Source: Eutrigla gurnardus
Lineage: Eukaryota > Chordata > Actinopteri > Perciformes > Triglidae
Assembly: GCA_963514095.1 (NCBI GenBank)
Contig: OY741273.1
Coordinates: forward strand, 21,428,046-21,492,045
Length of the DNA: 64,000 nucleotides
Direction of reading: 5' to 3'
A model generated the notes under the pieces. It searched no databases. It saw only the letters and a program-made list of their open reading frames with translations, and was not told the origin of the DNA. Numbering within the stretch: the first letter of the stretch is position 1; each line of letters begins with the position of its first letter. Both the position numbers and the translations under genes were made by a program. Positions 12,501-26,987 of this stretch are shown here, in pieces.

Positions 12501-15488
12501 CCCTGTTGGAACTGTAAAAGCTGCATTTATAGGTTTGAGTCCTGCTAATTACTCCATAAGGACTCCCCTCTCGCTCTCGCTGTAGCCGAGTGTGTGTGTG
12601 TGTGTGTGTGTGTGTGAGTGCTCGTGCTCACACACTCGTTAAAGTCAAACAGACTCCCACTGGCCTGCGTCTGAGTCTGTAAACACGCGTAGGTCACTCT
12701 CAACACATTTAGCCGCTCGAGAGTAATGGTGTCGGACCCGTAGGGTCATGTTTGTTTTTAACTCGCCGTTACATCGTAATTCTCCTCCCCTCTTGTTAGA
12801 GCGCCTACATTCCTGAGCGCAACAGCACCATTAAAGCCATGATGCAAAAGAAATCCATTACTGTTAGGTGTTTGTGCTGAAAAGGGCCACATGTCGCTGG
12901 TAGATAATGTTTAATGGGGAATGTAAACAACAGCGGGGAGAATGGGAGATTACGTGTGTGACTGTGTGTGTGTGTGTGTGTGACTGTGTGTGTGTGTGTG
13001 TGTGTGTGGTAAATAGTCTGCATGTGTGTGTTAATGCACATTTAGCCATTTAACACGACATGTTTGTGGGTTGCCGCTTTCTGTGAGTTTCCACTACTTT
13101 TCTATACATTTAAAGAGAGCCGGAGCATTCGGGGATGGAACCATATTGTGTGTCATTTTCGGTTCGGTAAGTATTGATGCATAGATTATGTGAAATAAAC
13201 ATGTAATATAGTCATATTCCTGAATACTGCCTCAATAATAATACAATAATTCCTCAATAAAATTATGTGATATCCTCAGAATTCTGACATAAAAAAAAAC
13301 ATGTTTTTCTTAAGTGAAAGGTGGTTTCAGGGGTAATTGTACACGCTAAAGTGTGTTCTCTGGATTATTAGTATATTGAATGACGTGGCCCATTTGTCAA
13401 CACTATTCAGTGTCTGTCTGCGTGTTGCCCTCTCACCTGGCGGCGGTCTCCCCCCCAGTCCTCTTCAGAGTGTTGGGGTTGCGGATCAGCTTGTCCAGCA
13501 TGTTGACGATCTGTCCGAACTTTGGCCGGTCGGCCCTCTCTCTCTGCCAGCAGTCCAGCATGAGCTGGTGGAGCGCCACAGGGCAGTCCATGGGCGGGGG
13601 CAGCCGGTAGCCCTCATCAATAGCCTTGATCACCTGGAAAGTAGATCAATGCTCCTGTAAGTCCCTTTGTTATTGATGTGTTTGCATGGAGAGAGATAAG
13701 GTGGAGTACAAAACGACTCGATTGCAGCTTTGTTGGTGATTTTTGCTCTACTTTTAGAACAACAGCTTGATTTTTGTCGATACAAAACGATACAAGACAT
13801 TCGGTTATGCATACATTTCTTACATTACATTATTTGTGTCACTAGAATTGTGAATTCATTGTATAATGAGAAAAGGGTAATATGCAGGTCATATGATTAC
13901 ATAACCAAGTTAAAAATGATGAAGTATCTTTTCAAAATGTTTGACGGAACACGTGCAGCGGGGAATTACAGCTCCGTACTTCCAACCTAATTCCAGCTGG
14001 ATTATTTATGTTCGCCTGCGTGTAATTACATTTCTCCAGACTTACGTCTTGGTTGCTCATGTCCCAGTATGGCCTCTCGCCGTATGACATCACCTCCCAC
14101 ATGACGATGCCGTAGCTCCACACGTCGCTGGCCGAGGTGAACTTCCTGTAAGCGATGGCCTCCGGGGCCGTCCAGCGGATGGGGATCTTGCCTCCCTGTA
14201 ATTGAAAGACGGGCTGATTAATGGAAGCTGACAAGGCCGACAAGCAAGGTGACACGCGGACGGACCGCACGAGTCAGTCGGACACACGCTCGCCGTAAAA
14301 CTCCACCCATCGGAAGAAGCCACACCTGAGGATGGATGAAGTATATAGCCTTTTGATTGTGTGATGTTCGGGTGGTACATTCGTGGAGGCTGGGCGAGTT
14401 GAAATTGTGTTCTCTGCTTTGCAAAGTATATTTGGACTTGTATATTTTTGCTATCCAGTTCTCGTTAAATACTTTCATTTTTTAACTATCAGAATTCAGC
14501 TATTTTGTTGAGATCCTTCTCTTATGAGTGGGGATCTAGGACCCGACACGTGCACACTCACCCTGGTGGTGTACGCGGCCTCGGGGTCGTCCTCCAGCAC
14601 CCGGGACATGCCAAAGTCGGACACCTTGCACACCAGGTTGCTGTTGACCAGGATGTTGCGAGCCGCCAGGTCGCGGTGGACGTAGCTCATGTCCGACAGG
14701 TACTTCATGCCCGATGCGATTCCACGCAGGATGCCGACCAGCTGGATCACCGTGAAGCGGCCGTCGTTCTTCTGCAGGGGAAAACAAGGAAACATGTTTA
14801 AACATATTATCATTTCAGTGGCATCTTTCATTCACAAATATTCAGTTAAACAGTTCAATTCTGTGTCAGTTTTAAAAAATGGTTTATAACACACTGTAAG
14901 ACACTTTAATATAGCGGGAAGAAAATATCGGGACATTCGGAAACTTAACTTCCAGCTTAGATTGGTTTGTTTCATACACGTTTAAGTGTTAATTGGCTTT
15001 GATTGTTGACAAAATAAATGGGAACTACGCTCATTTTCAAGAGTCATACATGCTATTTCTATATGATATGATGAACACATTAACAAAAATATAAGTTAAC
15101 ATAATCAACTCTCTCCCAAAAACTAAAGTGCTAAAGCTCAAATATAATTTCAGGAACTGCTCCATTGACGATGAATTGGGGGGGAAAAATGAAAATAAAT
15201 AAATATATATATATATATATATAGTTGCTTTTGTTTGCTCTAAACACTAACACACTAACAGTAAGCATAATCTAAAAAGTTTAGTGAACATTGGAGGTGA
15301 AACCTGCACCATCCTGCTCTTAGGAAGAAGAAGAAAATTCAGTAAGTCCATTAAGCAGGGGATAAAGATTAGGGTGAATACTTGTGAATGAGCGCTTGTA
15401 ATTTCTGGAGGGGGGAGGTGGGTGCTGGTCTATGACATGACAGACTTAAGATGGGATCGGCACGCTACATTTGTATCACCACCATTAT

Positions 15489-15526
<38 letters not shown>

Positions 15527-15708
15527 TGCAGACAGACATGCATGACTGACCCGCAGGAATGCATCCAGGGATCCGTTTTCCATGTACTCTGTGATAATCA
15601 TCACCGGCTTACCTAGGGGGGAGAGAGGGTGAGAGAATGAGAGGCAGATGATTACAGAGAACGATGCACATCACAGTCCGACGCGGCAAGGGGGGGGTTC
15701 TCGAGGGA

Positions 15709-15749
<41 letters not shown>

Positions 15750-15863
15750 GGACCATCCATCTCTGTCCCGTAGTGATTTAATTAGCTCAGTGGTACGGTT
15801 GCCCTGACGTCCCCCTTCTTTCCTTGCACATGCAAAAGCATCTCCACTGGAACACAACACCAC

Positions 15864-15901
<38 letters not shown>

Positions 15902-18200
15902 ATCTTGTGTTTATGCAAATATGAGCTGACGTCGGAGGCATTATCCAAAGCCTCATCACAGTTGCTCACCCAGAATCCCTCCGTCTCGCTATTTATGTCA
16001 CTCACTGTCCCTTTGCCCTCTTTCTCCTCTGCCAACTTTGGACGCATCTGTCACTCTCCCGCCAGCTCCTCTCCGTCGCGTCTCTCTTTCTCGCTCTCCT
16101 TCCCCCCGCCACGATCCCTGCCACTCCTCTCTGGCCTCTTTCACCTCATCCCTCTGTCCTCGCCTCTCCGTCTCTCTCAGGGAAGCGTCTGTGTCTTTAT
16201 CTGAGCCGGGGCAGGCTGTGGGGAGGGTGGACATTCCCTGGTGGGTCCCTGCCTGTCTTTGTCTCCGAGGATGGGAGGGTTAGCGGTCATGAGGAGAGAG
16301 AGGGGGGGGGGGGGAAGACGGAAGGGAGGGTGGCTTGTTTTTGTCCCAAAATTGCAGCAAAGCTAGTGCCTAACCAGCCATGGCAACAACACATGCTGGA
16401 GAGCTCTGCCACAGATTCCTCCCAGAGCAGCGGCGCTCCTTGAGTCCCATTTCACAGTGGCACAGTTAAGGTGGACTTGCAAGCATGCTGCGTTATAGCG
16501 GAGTGCTGACGTAAAGCTAATGCCTAGCGGGGAGGTTGTGTGGAATCTCTTGTGCACCAGAATGCCTGAGAGCAGCAGAGATCCAGCCGGCTGGTTGGCA
16601 GCTGAGGTCTTGGAGGTGAAGTTCCTCCACTGCACAGCGGCCTCCTCGCCATGCCAAGAGGCCGTCAGTCATCGCCATACCCGCCGCGTGATTGGCACTC
16701 CATTAATTACGGGGCGCTCCGGCGATGCCCCCAAAAAGAGAGGAAGTGGAGTTTAAGTTGAGGGACGACGGGGGCCCCTCTTTGTCAGCCATCTTTGTTC
16801 CCTTTGTTGCTCGCCTTTGCCCCGGGGCGGCCGATGATTGACAGCTCCCCAATCAAGTCTGAGGAGCGTCTGACCTGCGACCTGAAACTCTCGCCTTCCC
16901 AGCCCCGCCCTCTTCCTCCCTTACCATTTGCATGCTAATTCCTTGTTTACTGAATACGCCCTGCTGCCTTTGGCAGTGAACTCTGGGCAAGGGCCCCGCC
17001 ACTGGGCCGATTATCACCTGCCAACAAAACACGGGAAGGGGAAAAAAAAAAAAAAACGCAACAGGGGGACAATATTGGGGGAACATTGGGCAAACGCTCT
17101 CCGGAGGCGCTGGCGTTTGTAGTGAACAAAGATTTGGCTTTTAAACGCAAATCTTTTTTTTTTTTCAATTAGCACGCTCTTACTTTATGTAAATCAGCTG
17201 TTAAACAGATCCCCGCCTGATTTCGAGCTCTAACGGAGGCTGGATTTTAATTACACGCTGGCATGACAGAAACACTAAGTCTACACAGGCTTCAAGTTGG
17301 TGGATTATAGCCAGCAGTCCTCAGCGAGGAATTCTTTTTTTTCTTTTTTTTTTGTGCACATTTATGTATTTCAGCGTCTATTTGGAGCTCCTCCATAATT
17401 AATAAGGCTTAATTGTCTCCGTTGGACATGCCAGCAAACCACGGCCAGATTAAGAATTCCTTTTAAGTTGAATGTCATGAAGAGGGGAGTGCAATTCAAA
17501 TAATGGATTTTTAATAGATTCCGCTGACACACTCAAGTGTAAAAAAAGACAAATTTGCCCCGAACCTTGTGTCAAGTTCTCAAATGTGAGAGTGGGTGGA
17601 GGTGGAGTGGGAGTTCTATCGTGTTGATCTTCATGCTTTGGCTCACCATCGTCTCCCGTCGCCGCTGCGCACAGCTCGTCTGCCTCTCCTTCATCTCTGT
17701 CTCACTCCGTCTCTTTCCTTTTTTTCAGCCTCCGGTTCAGTGCTTCTACCGCCCTCTGCTTTCTCTCTCTCTCTCTGCCTTTCTCTCTCATCTGTCAGCT
17801 CCTAACCGCCTTCCTGTCCCTTTCTCTTTCCGCATCTCTATTTCTTCAGCTTCCTCCCGTCCATCTGTCCCTCTTTTTCTCCCGTTTCCCCCCCCTTTCA
17901 CTCCATCTCCGCGAGGTCTGAAAGGTCACCCCTCCGCGGTGAGAGGTGATAAGCAGCTCGGCCCCGTGCTGCTGTTCATGTTCAGCTCTGGCTAGGCTAA
18001 GTGTGTCTGTGTGTGTACAACAGTGAGAGAGAGACAGCATTATCTAGCTCAGATAGAGCCGGTCTGTTGTTGTGTCACGACGCATTAGGGCACTTCATCC
18101 ATCTAACCCGAGCCGCGGCTGGCCACCGGCCGTATCCCTCACATACAACATCCGTGCAGTCAGAGGTGCACCAATGCAGACATGTGCTGACAAGACATTT

Positions 18201-18268
<68 letters not shown>

Positions 18269-21200
18269 TCTAGCCTAACAAAAACACTGGGGGGTGGTGT
18301 TAAAAGTAGGGGGAAACAGAGAGACTAGAGGAGAGAGTGCCAAGGGCACAGTGGAGGGAGATACGGCCGGCGTTTTGTGGCCGTGCAGCAGCAGATAGAG
18401 GAGGGATAGGGTATCACTCCCTAACCCCAAACACATTTACAGCTGACACCATGATTAATGAGCCTGGTGCCGCGCTGCAGAGCCTGTTCCTGGACCCATT
18501 AGACCCCCCCCTCCCAACTGCCCAACAACCCCTTACTCCAACCCCCCTACCACTACTGGATCCCTTCCATCTGGACAAAGCCCACCTGGGGATACCCCGC
18601 ATGAGAACGCACACATGCACAAAAACAAACAGGTTTATGTGCAAAAAACATATATAGAACAGATGCAACACGAGCGGTCGTATATCTTCCGACGCTGCAG
18701 GTATGCAAGCATTGGTTTGTCCGTTCGCTCACCCCCTTTTTTCCAAAGTCACCCAAAACCGCAGACATAGTTTGTCATGATTTATTGTCACGTTGTTGTT
18801 TTTTTTTCCAAGGGAGAAAAAGGGGACAGCAGAAATGAATGTCCTTTCTGTATTATTATAATATAAAAAGTCATTGTAAATGTTATTATCGCAGTTTCCT
18901 GCAGCAATTTCATTCCTCCCAAATAGATTCAGGTTTTTTTTTTTTTTTTTTAACAGCGAAATAATTAAGCACCAAATTATGTTTTTCCCGTCATTTGGAA
19001 ATGGAAAACTTCCCTACACTGTTCGGTATGCAAAAAAAAAAAAAAAAAGTCGACAAAATCACATGCTCAACGTACATTTGGTGACCACGCCCTCCAGGTG
19101 AATGATGTTTGGGTGGTCAAACTGGCCCATGATGCTGGCCTCGGACAGGAAGTCCCTCCTCTGCTTGTCGGTGTAGCCGGCCTTCAGCGTCTTTATGGCC
19201 ACGCAGATCTCCCTCTTGCCCGGCATCTTCAAGCGCCCGCTGCAGACCTCGCCGAACTCCCCTGAAAAACACACGTAGAAGAATGAATGTCTACCGAGCA
19301 TTCTGATACAACAGGGCATGGATCTCACATTGAGAAGGGATGTCGGTGTGTGTTTGTGTGTGTGTGCAGGTTAGAAGGGGTCCACTTTTAACATTGATCA
19401 GGGGCTCTAATCCCTCGCTCCCCTCCTCCCCTTACCCAGTGGAGCAGAGCGAGAGGGAAAATGGCTATTGATTCTTTCTCTTTATTATTTTGTCATTGGA
19501 TGACTTTTCTCTGGCCACAGGAATAGAACAGACAACATATTTAGCTTCCTAAGATTTGTATTTGTATTCTTTTTTACTCATTGACCTCTCTAGAGGAAGA
19601 CCAAATGTTATTGTCTGAGAAAAACAATGTTTTGTATAGACAAGGAGAGCATACAAAGCCACGCGCAGACATGAATCACTTAGAAAGATACGCTGGATAT
19701 TTGCATGAAACGAATACCAACTGTACTATTATCCCATTAGTTGGATGCTTTTATCCAAAGTGTGTTACAATATGCCTTACTGCAAAAGCTCCCCAGAATA
19801 CTGCATTCATAATAACTAATAAAAAATGGCAGAAGGAAACCGAAGTCGCTGTATTACAAAAGCAAAAAAATGTAGCTCCTCACCAATGCCGATGACTTTC
19901 TCGATTTTGATACAGGAGGCGTCGATCTCTTTGGCGAACTCACGGACGGCTTGGTTCGGGTCCTCATAGGTGAAGGGGTCAACGTATATCCGTACTCCTG
20001 AGAAAGGAAGCAAAGGGGGAAAAAATAAAGAAGGGGGTGAAAAATGAAGGTTAATTCATTCCAGCAAGTACGCTCCATCTGTTCTTTATTTCCATCATGC
20101 TGCGGGCTACACCACCTTCCTCTGTGGAACCTCCTCCCCCTCCTCCACACTCCACACTATGGCAAACTCCAATGAAGATGGAGCTCATTAACTTGAAATT
20201 TTTTGTGGGACCAAATAACAACGCTGATGACTTGATAATGAGGTGTTTGGAGCATGTTAGGATGCAAGTACATTAACTTCAAAATTGTTTTTTTTTTTTT
20301 CACTCTTTTTATGGGCTTCATTTGCGGTTTAGAGTGCATGCACACCAACACACCTGACGGTGCTCATGTTTTTCAATTATAGAGCGGTGGTGTGGAGTGT
20401 TAACTGTGGGTTACCTTGATGCAAGTGCTTCTCCTCGTCAGAGTCCTGCTTGGCCTTGCTGTACTTACTCCTTCTAGGGGCAAAGACAACAGAACGGTCA
20501 GTCATGGTGGCATTTTAGGTTTAAAAATGTCTGGGAGAATTTGTCAGAATAAAAAAAAGCATCTCATGTACAAACAACTAATTAGAATTATAATGGAAAA
20601 CAAGTGTCAATTCATTAAACACTAATTCAAACTCAAACAGAGACACCGAGCCACTTTTATAGCAATTAAATGATGTCAAGTGGCAACACAATTACTGATC
20701 AGACACTGATATTCCTGTTTGATTAATTATTCATTAAAGGCAGCGCATTGCAAAGGCAGAATGTGCTTGTGAATGCTAACACAATGTGATTATTAGATTT
20801 TGGCTTGTGACGCTTAATCGCTCTTAGTCGTGAGAATGAAAAGCTTTAAGAGAATATAGTTTGGGGGGACATCGCGTATTAGTGTCCTTACCAATCTTTG
20901 GATGAGAAGATTGATACCTTTCTCACGTCTGTCTGTTAAATATGAAGCTACAACCAGGGGAGAGTTGAATTTTCTTAGCTGCGCCTCTAATTCACATGTT
21001 ATCTCATCTGTTTAATTGAGTACAAAAAGTTAAATGTAAAAGGCAGAGCTCAGCGTTGTTTCATCCAAATGTTGAACTATTGCATTAAAGGGGTTCTTAA
21101 AGAGACAGGCACATGAATATAGGATATTCAGTCAGACGGTATGAGAAAAACAATGTGTTTTTCAACATTAAAGCATGAAAACATGATTTGGTAGATGTTA

Positions 21201-21593
21201 TATCATAATGAATATTTTTTCTTTTTATACTTGATAATAATCCTGTACTTTCATTGAAGTAAACTGACCAACGTTTACTTGCAATTGAGTTATTTTTGGA
21301 CTTGTAGCAGCAAATCAATCCGGGGAGAAGATGCACTTAAATCCCTCAGGCAGCCTGACACCTGTGCTTTTATTGATGTGTCGGGGTCAGTGGTGGAAAT
21401 GACCAGATGTGGGAGACATTGTCCCCCTCTATGGTTGTGTAATGATGGTAAACGGCTACGTGATTACAGTCCCTCCCCACAATCATGGGACGGCCGCGGC
21501 AGCACAATGACAGCGGCCGTCACATGCATATAAACAAGGGCTGAGGCAACCACCTGCTTGGCCGGGGAGAGAGGCAATCACATGGAAACGAGA

Positions 21594-21641
<48 letters not shown>

Positions 21642-22278
21642 AACATCCCCCTTCACTCCCCAGCCCTCTCAACACCAATACACACATGCAAACAATGATT
21701 TGCTTTCCATATAAAGGGACACGCTCACACGAGGGGATCAACGATAAAACCGTTAACGCTGAAAACAATACTTCTTTTTTTCACATAAGGATGTCCTGAT
21801 GCACACCGCCAACACACACACACACACACACACACACGTAGGGGGAGTGTGGTTAACACCCCGAGGTGAGGTAGCCCCATCTGCATGTAATCCCATCTGT
21901 GTGACGGTGCTTTGTCCTGCTCGCTGGTTAACACCCTGAGATTGGGTCACAGCAAATCCACCTGATGCCTCTCCGGCTCGCTCTCTCTTTCTGTATTCTA
22001 TCTGCTACTTTTCATTGCCCGCTTATCTCATCTTACTCTTTTTTTTCTGCTCTCTCTCTCTCTCTCTCTCTCCCTCTCTCACTCTCTTCATGGCGGGGGG
22101 GAAATAACTAGTGGCCCGGAATACAGCCACTAGCTGAGAGATAGAGGGATGGCTGCAGAGGACTGGGAGCGAGGGGTCGCTGATTGCATCTCTTCAGCTG
22201 TCGGAGCTGTCAATCAAGTCTCCGGTGTGGCGAGTCATCACTCATCCGACGTGAGCGAGTTGCGCTAGCTGTCTGGCT

Positions 22279-22314
<36 letters not shown>

Positions 22315-25300
22315 ATCTCCTGACAGCTACTTTTCCCCGGTGCCATAAGCAAGACATCCCTCATCCGGGAGGAAAAGAGCGACGGACAGAAAGCAGAAGG
22401 GGGAAGCTCACCTTCGGCTGATGACGAAAGCGCTGATGAGGATGATGAGGAGGACCACGCTGCCCACCACCGACACCAGTAGCACCGTGGAGTTGGCCCC
22501 GTCGCCGATAATGGGAGCTGGAACTGAGGGAAAAGGGTGGAAAGATGGGAGAAAAGTAAAGGAGAGGGAGGGATGGCAAAGAGAAAGGGAGGACGGTCGG
22601 ACAGGGACAAAGAGCAAAGTCAATATCAATGCGCTCGACTGAGTCGCTGCACATGAAAGAGCCTGTGTACGTTGTGTGTTTGTCAAAGCAACCCCCCACA
22701 CGCACACACACACTTCCTCCCTGTGTCTCTTCCCGTTCCATTGAGACAATGCCGGTCCATTGGGATGTATGCTTGCTTGGACATTATTATTCGCTGTCGT
22801 CTCTATCTGCATTACAAAAGGGGGACACCTGAGCTTATAGCGCATCTCTTTCACCTCTGAATGTCCCACTTGAAGCCGTTACACAACAAGCACAGATTTT
22901 TCTGTCTGCGGGCTTATTTGTTTGCCAATGAAAGGCTTTGTTCCAAATGATTCACACCTCCAGGCCGTAGCTAGCTTCTTCTTCTTCTACATGGTGGAAG
23001 GTCTTCACCAGGTTTTTAACGCCTGATATCGTGATGAAAGACGCCATGATGACAAGCTCATTGCACCAAATGGAAATATTTAAAAACCAATGTACAATAC
23101 ATTTCTGACAGTTTTAACAATCTTTGGCGGCTTTTATCAGAGTCCACATCTTATCTTAGAGTTTTATAAAGTTTTACAGTCTTTTGCTTTAAAAGTATAA
23201 CATTTCAGGCTTTGAATAATAAGTAAAAAGTAGCTATCAGTGAGACTTGAAAAATGGAAGCTGCTCAAGTTTCCAGTCAGGTGCTGGAGAATTACAGCAT
23301 TTATCTTTTATAGACGACAGCTATTTTGATTAACGACTCCACAATGCAAGCTGGTAGAAGATGCTATCCATGGCAGGATGCAGCAGAAAAGGGCTGGGAC
23401 CGAGCCTCTCGACAGGCCGAGCAGCGGTGGCGTGGCTGAACTCACCGGAGTTGGTCATGAACTCAAACGGGCTGCTGAACTCCCCGTAGCCAGCCGCCGT
23501 GCGAGCGCGCACATGGAACACGTAGGAAGTTAGGGGGGTGAGACCCTTGATGTCAGTGTTCCTCGACGAGGTCTTTATGATTCTGTAGCTTCGTTCATTC
23601 TGGTCCTGAGGATATAAGGCAGATGAGAATAAGCAAATGGGGCTTTCTTACCGGTTATTTTGGAGATTTTTCCATCTGCAGAGACTACATCTCATATAGG
23701 ACCCCTTACCTTCTCGTAGTACTTGACCTCATACTCCAGGATGACCCCGTTGGCTCTATCCGGCGGCTGCCAGGCCACTGAGATAGTGTGTCTGGTGATA
23801 TCCTTCGCCTGGATGGAAGTCACTGGAGAGGGAGCTAGACGATCAAAGGGAATAAGAAACAAAGACAAAACGGTTTTAGCCCACTGCATTCTCCCATTCC
23901 TCCATGCCATTACAGTCTTGGAGTTTTACGTTCCTCCCCTCCAGTAAATCAACCACTTTTTTTGCCCCTGCTGAGAAAATCAAACAGTGGGCCAGGCCAC
24001 AAGGCAATCACTTCCATTTGTCTTTGAGTTTTGGCTTCCATTCAAAATCGGAGGCGTTACAGGGCCGTATGGCCACATGGCAGAATTGCCAAAGCGAGAG
24101 TGTATGGCAATACTCTAGTGCTGAACTAATGCCTGGCATCAATAAAAGTGATCCAATTTCCCCTCGGCTGGCGCTAGTGTCTCAGCCACTTTTCTTATGG
24201 GCTGACAAAAATATTGTCTAACTTCATTTTCTGCAGATACGCAGGTCACCCTGGGAAACCTTGCGCCGCTGTAAAGTTCGCCTCGGAAAGCTTGAAACGA
24301 GCTCAACGCCTTTGCTTCTTCTGCAAGAGAGCAAATCAATTGGTTTTCATTAAAGCTCCGGTGAGCGATCTTATCTCAAGCCCTTCCTGCTACAGCTGAT
24401 AATGAGGCCATATTTCAAGCAGCCGCGCTATCTGCGTTCAGACGCCTTTAACATGTGAAGGTTAAAGCACAGATAATGGCGTACACTCGTCCCCTCCCTC
24501 CGGTGCGTCACCGCGGTACAAATCAACCCTCTATCTTCACTGAGTGTGACAACACTAAAATTGGGTCATACACACTATTGACGCTGTAAAGAAATATCCA
24601 CGGGTGAAGGGGAGATAGTGTAAGCAGCGAAACACTTGTGAGCGGATTGAGTTTTGAAAAGAGGAGAGGATGTGTGGTGGGGAAGGTGGAGTTATAGACC
24701 AAGGAACAATAGGTTGCATGGATACGACCTCGAACACAAACACATCTCCAGCAGTCAAATTCAAAACTACCCTAAACTCGAGGGAAAGTCATTGTTTTTC
24801 ACAGTGTCAAGTCCTAAACTTTGAGTTTCGAGTCCGAACCAAGTCATAACGTACTCTTTCGGCCCGCACATGTTGCAGAACTCTCAGCGCATCGCACAAA
24901 ACGTTGCATTACATCGCGGCGTCTGCTCCTCCAAGTTCACAAGGAGGGGATCTTTGACCCCTGGTCCTCAGTGATACTGTAACCTTACTCGTTCCAGACC
25001 ATCTGCCTTTTAAAAAATTACAGTGGGATGATTAATGAGGGGTTCGCGGTCCGCCGATTATGATTCGATTATCTATGACATTATATACATTCTCATCACT
25101 TTGACCGGGGGCTCCAGGGAGCCTAGCCTGCAAGCTAACGCTAACAAAACCCCTGCTTTTAGCCGGGGATTGAGTTCAAACGGGCCTGGAATTCAAGCAC
25201 CAGCCTCAGATTGAATTTCATTGAGGTGAAGGGGCTGCTGGAGGGGGGGTGACTGTGACTGTTAGGGGTTGAGATGGAGATGGAGAGGGATGGGATTGCA

Positions 25301-26120
25301 GACATCTTGGTAAATAGGTTAACCCAAGGTTGTGTAATCCTGTTGGCTAATGTGTTGCGTCTCTCTTAAACTATTAGATGGTGGCCATATGTATCCCTCC
25401 GATCAATCTCACCCGCCAGCGAGAGCCAATTTGAAGGCCCTCCTGGGGCTGACGAGGGACGCTCTGACTGAAAAAAAAACACCCGAGGGGTCGCAGGCCT
25501 TTGTGCCCCCGAGGTACTCCACACATCCATCTTTCCTCCAAAGATGACAGATATGGCGATCTAATCATGTTCGCCTCCTCTAGTTGCGTTTTTATTTCCC
25601 CCTCGACTAATGTGCGGATAAAGATGAGTGATTTTCTGAGTGGTCCCTTCTGAGATTCCCTATGCGAGCGACTGCAAGGTTAAGAACAGCCAGACACGAG
25701 ATAGATGATCCATCAAGGCCAACCCTTTCTTCTTCTTCTTCTTCTTCTTCTATTTTTTTTATTTTAAAGATGAATTAGAGGAATGAAAAAAGAAAACTCA
25801 CCACAGACATGTAATATATTGTCAAACAATGCAAGCACCAGGTGTGCAGAGCTGATACAAAACTAAAGCTGTCTATCCTCAATAGAGAACTGTTTAACCC
25901 AAGGCTGCGACTTGAGCAGACCGTGCTAGACGAGCTGGCACCTCCGTAGATTAATTTAAATAATATGTGGAGCAGATCAGTAGATTTTTTTACTGCCTCC
26001 TGTACGTGTGGGCTAAAAAAAATTATGGCGGAATAATAAGTGTTCAACGCAATGAATATTCAGATCTAATTTTCAGAATGGTGCACTCCAAAAAACCCCA
26101 ACTCTTTCATAGCCTGCACA

Positions 26121-26155
<35 letters not shown>

Positions 26156-26925
26156 GGCAACACAAAGGACCTCATTACACAAACAGAAAGATAAAAATTC
26201 ACATAGAAAAACATACACCTACTCCCATTATCTCACACAGACAGCCAAAAACTCAATCATGCCACCTATGCATACATTATAACGAGTAAAACCGGCAACG
26301 GAACAGTTAGTTCTGGGTTTGGTTTGGTTTGAAAAATCACTCCCCTGGGACAATAGTGGAGTTTTTTTAGCCTTTTTTTGCAGACGCTTGTGAGGTTTTG
26401 TCTCCGCGTGGAACACAGTTCGTTCAGTGAGTGAGTTTGTCTTCGTGAGCATGTTCAGCAGAAAGTATTTGTGTTGCGAGGAGCAGCTGCGGTTGGCGTG
26501 AGCAGTCTCGCGAATGTGCGGTGGATTACAGTTTGACATCAGAAGAGACAGAAGGCCAGGGATGCACATGTGGTTGCCAGATTGGAGCCTGTTTGCCAGA
26601 TTGGAGTCGCTGGATTTCTTTTGCCGCCGCCGCCGTGGCCAAAAAAGAAAAAAAAAAAATAGCAGAGGAGGGAGCTGTTTTTCAGGGTGTCGGGAAAACT
26701 GCTCCTGCATACAAGATCCAACACACCTATAAAGCCTCCTTCCATCTCCCCGAACACATTTCCACATGTACGTCTGTCCGATTTGCCAGAGAGATGGAAA
26801 CTTACACACATGTGCACTGACAGACGTGCCCACACATGCACTAATTCACTTTTAGTCACCTGAGCCTGCCAAGTATTTTGTATCGAGACATAAACACCTC
26901 TCGCTCTGACTCTCTTTCCCTCTTT

Positions 26926-26987
<62 letters not shown>

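Larger units (their letters stand above)
11671..13436 (-). other. epha4 intron 15
   Basis: 1766 nt between exons 15 and 16. It contains three long dinucleotide tracts, one of them opposite in sense to the other two. No further exon seen. Confidence 0.9.
14772..15550 (-). other. epha4 intron 12
   Basis: 779 nt. The donor is GTCAGT. A UG tract starts 27 nt after the donor (plus-strand CA at 15491-15523) and an (AT)n tract lies at 15202-15222. Confidence 0.9.
15613..19075 (-). other. epha4 intron 11
   Basis: 3463 nt. Holds three dinucleotide tracts, poly(A)/poly(T) runs near 18935-19050 and pyrimidine-rich stretches (17690-17900 on the plus strand). No exon-like segment recognised. Confidence 0.9.
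20474..22411 (-). other. epha4 intron 8
   Basis: 1938 nt with two CA tracts, a CT tract and a GT tract clustered in its 5' half. No exon-like segment. Confidence 0.9.

Noticed and set aside
16038..16283. Pyrimidine-rich frames in intron 11 and similar CT-rich stretches
   Set aside because: Ser/Pro/Leu-rich translations come from CT-rich DNA; no exon boundaries or homology.
26228..26833. 201-residue open frame on the minus strand in intron 5
   Set aside because: Composition is erratic, with poly-Phe from a T-run and CA-repeat sequence nearby; no homology recognised.
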